Positions 63,019 through 64,000 of a DNA stretch of 64,000 nt are shown here, in pieces; within the stretch, counting starts at the first letter, position 1, and each line of letters begins with the position of its first letter. The stretch spans positions 46,349 to 110,348 of the forward strand of contig PFDP01000012.1 of the NCBI GenBank assembly GCA_002772535.1, in the 5' to 3' direction. This DNA is from Candidatus Peregrinibacteria bacterium CG10_big_fil_rev_8_21_14_0_10_36_19. Its GTDB lineage: Bacteria > Patescibacteriota > Gracilibacteria > UBA1369 > LOWO2-01-FULL-3. The position numbers and the translations under genes were made by a program. The notes under the pieces were generated by a model that saw nothing but the letters and a program-made list of their open reading frames with translations, was not told the origin of the DNA and searched no databases.

Positions 63019-63726
63019 GTGGAAGTTCAAAGGTCTCAAGGGAATAGTGGTAATGAAATTATAGATAGAATTTGTGAAAAAATTGATAGTGGTGAAATTA
63101 ATTTAGTTGCTATAGATGGCCCTCCAGGAATTGGCAAAACAACATTGATTGCACAGGTAATACACTATCTGGCGATGCGTAATATGCCATATTGTGTTGT
63201 TGGTACGGATGATGACTGTATAGAAAGAGATCAAAGGGATGGACTTGAACTACTTTCTTTCCATACTGGAGAAATTGTGCGAAGGGTAATTAATGCTCAT
63301 GTGGATCCGAGATTTCCAAATGGAGCATCCTTAGACTTTAAAAGGTATAGTTCAAAAACCGGCAAGAGAGATGAACCTCATAGCTATAATGTTCCTGGAA
63401 GCAAAGGGGTTTTAATTGTGGAGGGTGTGAGATCTTCTGAACACACTTTAGATGTAATGGCGGATTATAGAAGTGAAGTTTTAAGAAGATGTTTATTTGT
63501 TTTGTTAGAAAAATCTGGAGAGCTTGTGGAAATGCAAAGACTGGAAAGAGACATGAATGCCAAAGGGCTTGCAGAAAGTGTTGTTATGGAAAGAATTGCC
63601 TCACAAAGAGATCATTTGTCATACTATTTTGGACTTTTACGAAAAAGGCTTCATAATGCCGGAGATTTTGAAGTTGGAAGATACAATAGAGATGCTAGAA
63701 TACATGTAGGAACTATTACGAAATAA
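63019..63726 (+). CDS. P-loop kinase, uridine kinase-like
   Basis: A 235-residue NTPase/kinase with Walker A DGPPGIGKTTLIAQ near residue 40 and the Walker B-like VLIVEGVRSSEH near 135, the layout of uridine kinase/phosphoribulokinase (P-loop, then VEG motif). Later helices (MQRLERDMNAKGLAESVV) resemble the lid region (R-D-x-x-x-R-G). The start is GTG at 63019. The exact substrate is uncertain: uridine or another small metabolite. The next gene starts 1 nt after its stop. Confidence 0.75.
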   Translation: MEVQRSQGNSGNEIIDRICEKIDSGEINLVAIDGPPGIGKTTLIAQVIHYLAMRNMPYCVVGTDDDCIERDQRDGLELLSFHTGEIVRRVINAHVDPRFPNGASLDFKRYSSKTGKRDEPHSYNVPGSKGVLIVEGVRSSEHTLDVMADYRSEVLRRCLFVLLEKSGELVEMQRLERDMNAKGLAESVVMERIASQRDHLSYYFGLLRKRLHNAGDFEVGRYNRDARIHVGTITK

Positions 63727-63727
63727 A

Positions 63728-64000
63728 ATGATTAAAGTAGCAATTGTTGGTGGTGGGGCGGCCGGCATGATGGCGGCCGCCACTGTAGTTGAAGCGGACA
63801 CGGATGCTGAAGTTTTTTTGATAGAGAAAAACACTATTTTAGGAAGGAAGGTTATTATTTCTGGTGGAGGAAGATGCAATGTAACTACCGGTATAGATGA
63901 TCTAAAAGTTGTTTTGAAAAAATATCCACGAGGTGAAAAGTTTTTGAGAACTGCAATGTATAACTTTAAGCCCGAAGATGTACGCAAATGGGTGGAGGAT
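63728..64000 (+). CDS. HI0933/BaiN-like flavoprotein (partial, runs off the window)
   Basis: The first 91 codons of a flavoprotein: FAD site VAIVGGGAAGMMAAATV, then LIEKNTILGRKVIISGGGRCNVT, the HI0933/YhiN signature. These are FAD/NAD(P)-binding proteins of poorly defined oxidoreductase activity. The reading frame is open to the right edge. Likely cotranscribed with the kinase upstream. Confidence 0.9.
   Translation, partial: MIKVAIVGGGAAGMMAAATVVEADTDAEVFLIEKNTILGRKVIISGGGRCNVTTGIDDLKVVLKKYPRGEKFLRTAMYNFKPEDVRKWVED

Overview
The window looks like part of the chromosome of a small-genome, AT-rich bacterium of the Candidate Phyla Radiation (Patescibacteria). This rests on the gene mix: an FtsA-like ATPase next to a baseplate-J-like envelope protein of a type I associate with these lineages, SLH-domain surface proteins with signal peptides, many short lipoproteins and proline/alanine-rich proteins without clear relatives, tight overlapping operons, and very few Shine-Dalgarno sequences. 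TGA is used as an ordinary stop (for example in the ATGA overlap of vanX and ddl), which argues against the TGA=Gly code of Gracilibacteria/SR1. A Peregrinibacteria-like lineage is my best guess, held weakly. There are no rRNAs, CRISPR arrays or insertion sequences. One tRNA (Phe, GAA) is present.

Layout. 1-2360: the end of an unknown gene, then a GC-rich island with a gammaproteobacterial-type nhaB, its own Shine-Dalgarno, a structured leader and a strong terminator; this looks transferred. 2368-7334: hflX, an unknown charged protein, an O-antigen ligase-like membrane protein and a HAD phosphatase. 7391-11930: two paralogous secreted proteins with FlgD-like repeats and three SLH domains each. 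12080-17644: ferredoxin, thioredoxin reductase, and a leftward block of pepA, nudix, rnc, nusB, rpmF, DUF177 and a Bax-inhibitor-1 protein. 17737-24743: D-alanine metabolism (alr-vanX-ddl), then the FtsA-like and baseplate-J-like pair and a secreted protein. 24744-31055: lipoproteins, an SLH-anchored metalloprotease, comF and two glycosyltransferases. 31067-43516: dnaX, ligA, a three-gene unknown operon, sortase, a Rel/SpoT protein with a predicted membrane domain, ychF, aroD, a CDF transporter and a ribosome hibernation factor. 43571-47542: a promoter-small RNA-terminator unit, an ArsB/NhaD-type permease, an IF-2B-like protein, tRNA-Phe and an M29 aminopeptidase. 47589-51232: a thiol-redox group and the dfrA-thyA-dcd operon. 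51331-56955: a six-gene glutathione/glutaredoxin/Fe-S operon and a [2Fe-2S] ferredoxin. 56958-64000: mutM, aquaporin, mnmA, a VanW protein, xth, an unknown gene behind a leader peptide and attenuator-like hairpin, a P-loop kinase and the start of a flavoprotein.

How it fits together. Several clusters serve the envelope: D-Ala-D-Ala synthesis and hydrolysis, VanW, sortase, SLH proteins, and glycosyltransferases with an O-antigen ligase. Thiol and Fe-S chemistry is unusually well represented for a reduced genome: fused glutathione synthase, CPYC and CGFS glutaredoxins, BolA, a DUF1858-IscA fusion, IspG, DsbA and a peroxiredoxin. Many promoters here put a -10 box only 6-9 nt before the start codon, so leaderless mRNAs appear common. 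All functions are inferred from sequence motifs I could read by eye; no database search was run.
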